From: Actinomycetota bacterium
GTDB taxonomy: Bacteria > Actinomycetota > Actinomycetes > Nanopelagicales > Nanopelagicaceae
Length of the DNA stretch: 7,736 nt
Assembly: GCA_013205455.1 (NCBI GenBank)
Contig: JABMMO010000036.1
Span: 1-7,736 of the forward strand
Direction: 5' to 3'
The notes beneath the pieces were generated by a model. The model saw nothing but the letters and a program-made list of their open reading frames with translations, did no database searches and was not told where the DNA came from. Positions 6,965 through 7,736 of the stretch are shown here, piece by piece; position 1 is the first letter of the stretch, and each line of letters begins with the position of its first letter. The translations under genes were made by a program, and so were the position numbers.

Positions 6965-7663
6965 ATGAAGAAGCAACGGATAGTTATCTGGCGACATGGC
7001 CAGACAGATTGGAATATTGAAAATAGATTTCAGGGTCATTCAGACATTTCATTAAATAGTGTGGGCGTAAGTCAGGCTAAACGATCTGCGGCTATTTTGG
7101 CGGGAATGGTACCAACTAAAATTATTTCAAGTGATTTAGATCGAGCATTTAAAACAGCTACCGAACTTGCAAAAATTGTAAACTTGGAAATTATAAAAGA
7201 CCAAGATTTACGCGAAACAAATGGCGGCAATTGGGAAGGCAAGACTGGCGAAGAGAATCGAAAAAATGATTATGAAAGATTTGTAAAATGGATTGATGGC
7301 ACTGATGAAAAAGCGGGCGAGATAGGCGAACGCAGAAGTGAAGTTGCCGAACGCGCATTAGCCGCAATAGAACGGGCTTTAATTGATCTCGATGGCACGC
7401 TAGTAGTCGTTACGCATGGCGGCACTGCCAGATGCACATTGGGCAAAATTTTAAATTTACCGCAAGCCGAGTGGAGTGTAATTGGCGGACTATCAAATGC
7501 AGCATGGTCAATTGTGGAACGAGGTGTGAACCCATTGGACCATAGAGATAAATGGGTTTTAGTAGAACACAATGCGGGCTCGCTGCCAGAGATTGTTTAT
7601 GGTGAAGAAAGTGGCGCCGACCCAGATTCTGATAACGATATTCAAATTAGAAATAAAAAGTAG
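6965..7663 (+). CDS. Histidine phosphatase superfamily protein (phosphoglycerate mutase-like)
   Basis: This cytoplasmic phosphatase of the branch-1 histidine phosphatase family acts through a phosphohistidine intermediate. Its 232 residues start IVIWRHGQTDWNIENRFQGH (6-25). The nucleophile is H11 in RHG, with R10 beside it; R60 in SSDLDRAFKTA, E84 in LRETNGGNWEG and H151 in VVTHGG complete the catalytic pocket. The RETNGGNWEG stretch is like that of the broad-specificity phosphatase, GpgP and CobC branches rather than glycolytic GpmA. In Mycobacterium tuberculosis the gene in the same position after nadD and rsfS is GpgP (Rv2419c), a glucosyl-3-phosphoglycerate phosphatase, which makes that activity a reasonable guess, but the substrate is not proven. 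The last 19 residues (214-232) form a charged, probably disordered tail rich in D and E and ending RNKK. A tRNA gene follows after 27 bases. Confidence 0.9.
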   Translation: MKKQRIVIWRHGQTDWNIENRFQGHSDISLNSVGVSQAKRSAAILAGMVPTKIISSDLDRAFKTATELAKIVNLEIIKDQDLRETNGGNWEGKTGEENRKNDYERFVKWIDGTDEKAGEIGERRSEVAERALAAIERALIDLDGTLVVVTHGGTARCTLGKILNLPQAEWSVIGGLSNAAWSIVERGVNPLDHRDKWVLVEHNAGSLPEIVYGEESGADPDSDNDIQIRNKK

Positions 7664-7671
7664 AAGTGAGA

Positions 7672-7677
7672 TAAGGT
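7672..7677 (+). promoter_or_regulatory. Candidate -10 box (TAAGGT) for the tRNA-Ala gene
   Basis: TAAGGT matches TANNNT. With the six-base spacing seen elsewhere in the window, transcription would start at A7684 and leave a 7-base leader for RNase P to remove. A weak -35 (TTAGAA, 7647-7652, 19-base spacer, three of six matches) lies within the end of the phosphatase gene. Read-through from the phosphatase gene is equally possible, since no terminator separates them. Confidence 0.35.
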
Positions 7678-7690
7678 CTCCCTAAATCAA

Positions 7691-7736
7691 GGGGCTATGG
7701 CGCAGCTGGTAGCGCACCTGCATGGCATGCAGGGGG
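7691..7736 (+). tRNA. tRNA-Ala, anticodon GGC, 5' part (3' end outside window)
   Basis: The first 46 bases of the gene are present. They comprise the 5' acceptor strand GGGGCTA (7691-7697), then TG, a D-stem GCGC/GCGC (7700-7703 with 7712-7715) closing loop AGCTGGTA, base 26, and an anticodon stem CCTGC/GCAGG (7717-7721 with 7729-7733) around loop ATGGCAT (7722-7728). Bases 34-36 of the tRNA are GGC (7724-7726), reading the alanine codons GCC and GCU. The loop has A at position 32 and U at 38, the pair characteristic of bacterial tRNA-Ala(GGC). The variable loop begins at the window edge; the T-arm, 3' acceptor strand and CCA lie beyond it, so the G3:U70 identity pair cannot be checked. Confidence 0.95.

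Noticed and set aside
1..7736. Search for a novel defence, mobile or biosynthetic system
   Set aside because: Every gene except the 43-residue membrane protein belongs to a known core family with intact catalytic residues. There are no direct repeats, integrase or transposase motifs, or abrupt composition changes.

Overview
The window is a compact stretch of ordinary bacterial chromosome with every gene on the + strand. Protein motifs and gene order point to an actinobacterium: an EtfB/EtfA pair of the actinobacterial FixA/FixB kind, a desulfurase-mnmA-ligA order, and a nadD-rsfS-histidine phosphatase order. The base composition is unusually AT-rich for that phylum (roughly 40-45% GC by eye). 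Together with near-zero intergenic space, this suggests a streamlined lineage such as the freshwater acI group (Nanopelagicales). That placement is inference; no 16S rRNA gene or other decisive marker is present.

Layout. Bases 1-1533 hold the 3' part of etfB and all of etfA, overlapping by ATGA. Bases 1557-5858 hold a class I cysteine desulfurase, mnmA (ATGA overlap) and ligA (1-base gap). Bases 5868-6955 hold a 43-residue single-span membrane protein gene, nadD (TTG start inside the small gene) and rsfS (start inside nadD). A histidine phosphatase gene follows at 6965-7663. The window ends inside a tRNA-Ala(GGC) gene that begins at 7691. No gap is long enough to hide another gene, and I see no terminator hairpin, mobile element, CRISPR array or foreign-looking segment.

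How the genes work together. EtfBA carries electrons from flavin dehydrogenases to the respiratory chain. The desulfurase supplies persulfide sulfur, and MnmA uses it to thiolate U34 of tRNAs for Lys, Glu and Gln. LigA seals DNA nicks at the expense of NAD+, and NadD makes the dinucleotide precursor of NAD+. RsfS silences ribosomes when nutrients are short. The phosphatase acts on an unidentified phosphoester, perhaps glucosyl-3-phosphoglycerate.

The main non-routine signal is regulatory. Three genes without a Shine-Dalgarno sequence (desulfurase, small membrane protein, phosphatase) each have a TANNNT box exactly six bases before the ATG. This is the arrangement of leaderless actinobacterial mRNAs. 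In two of the three, the first three bases of the box are the stop codon of the preceding gene. A similar box precedes the tRNA. Compared with Mycobacterium tuberculosis, the window also joins two loci that are far apart there, and the join lies at the ligA/small-gene boundary. I found no evidence for a new defence, mobile or biosynthetic system.
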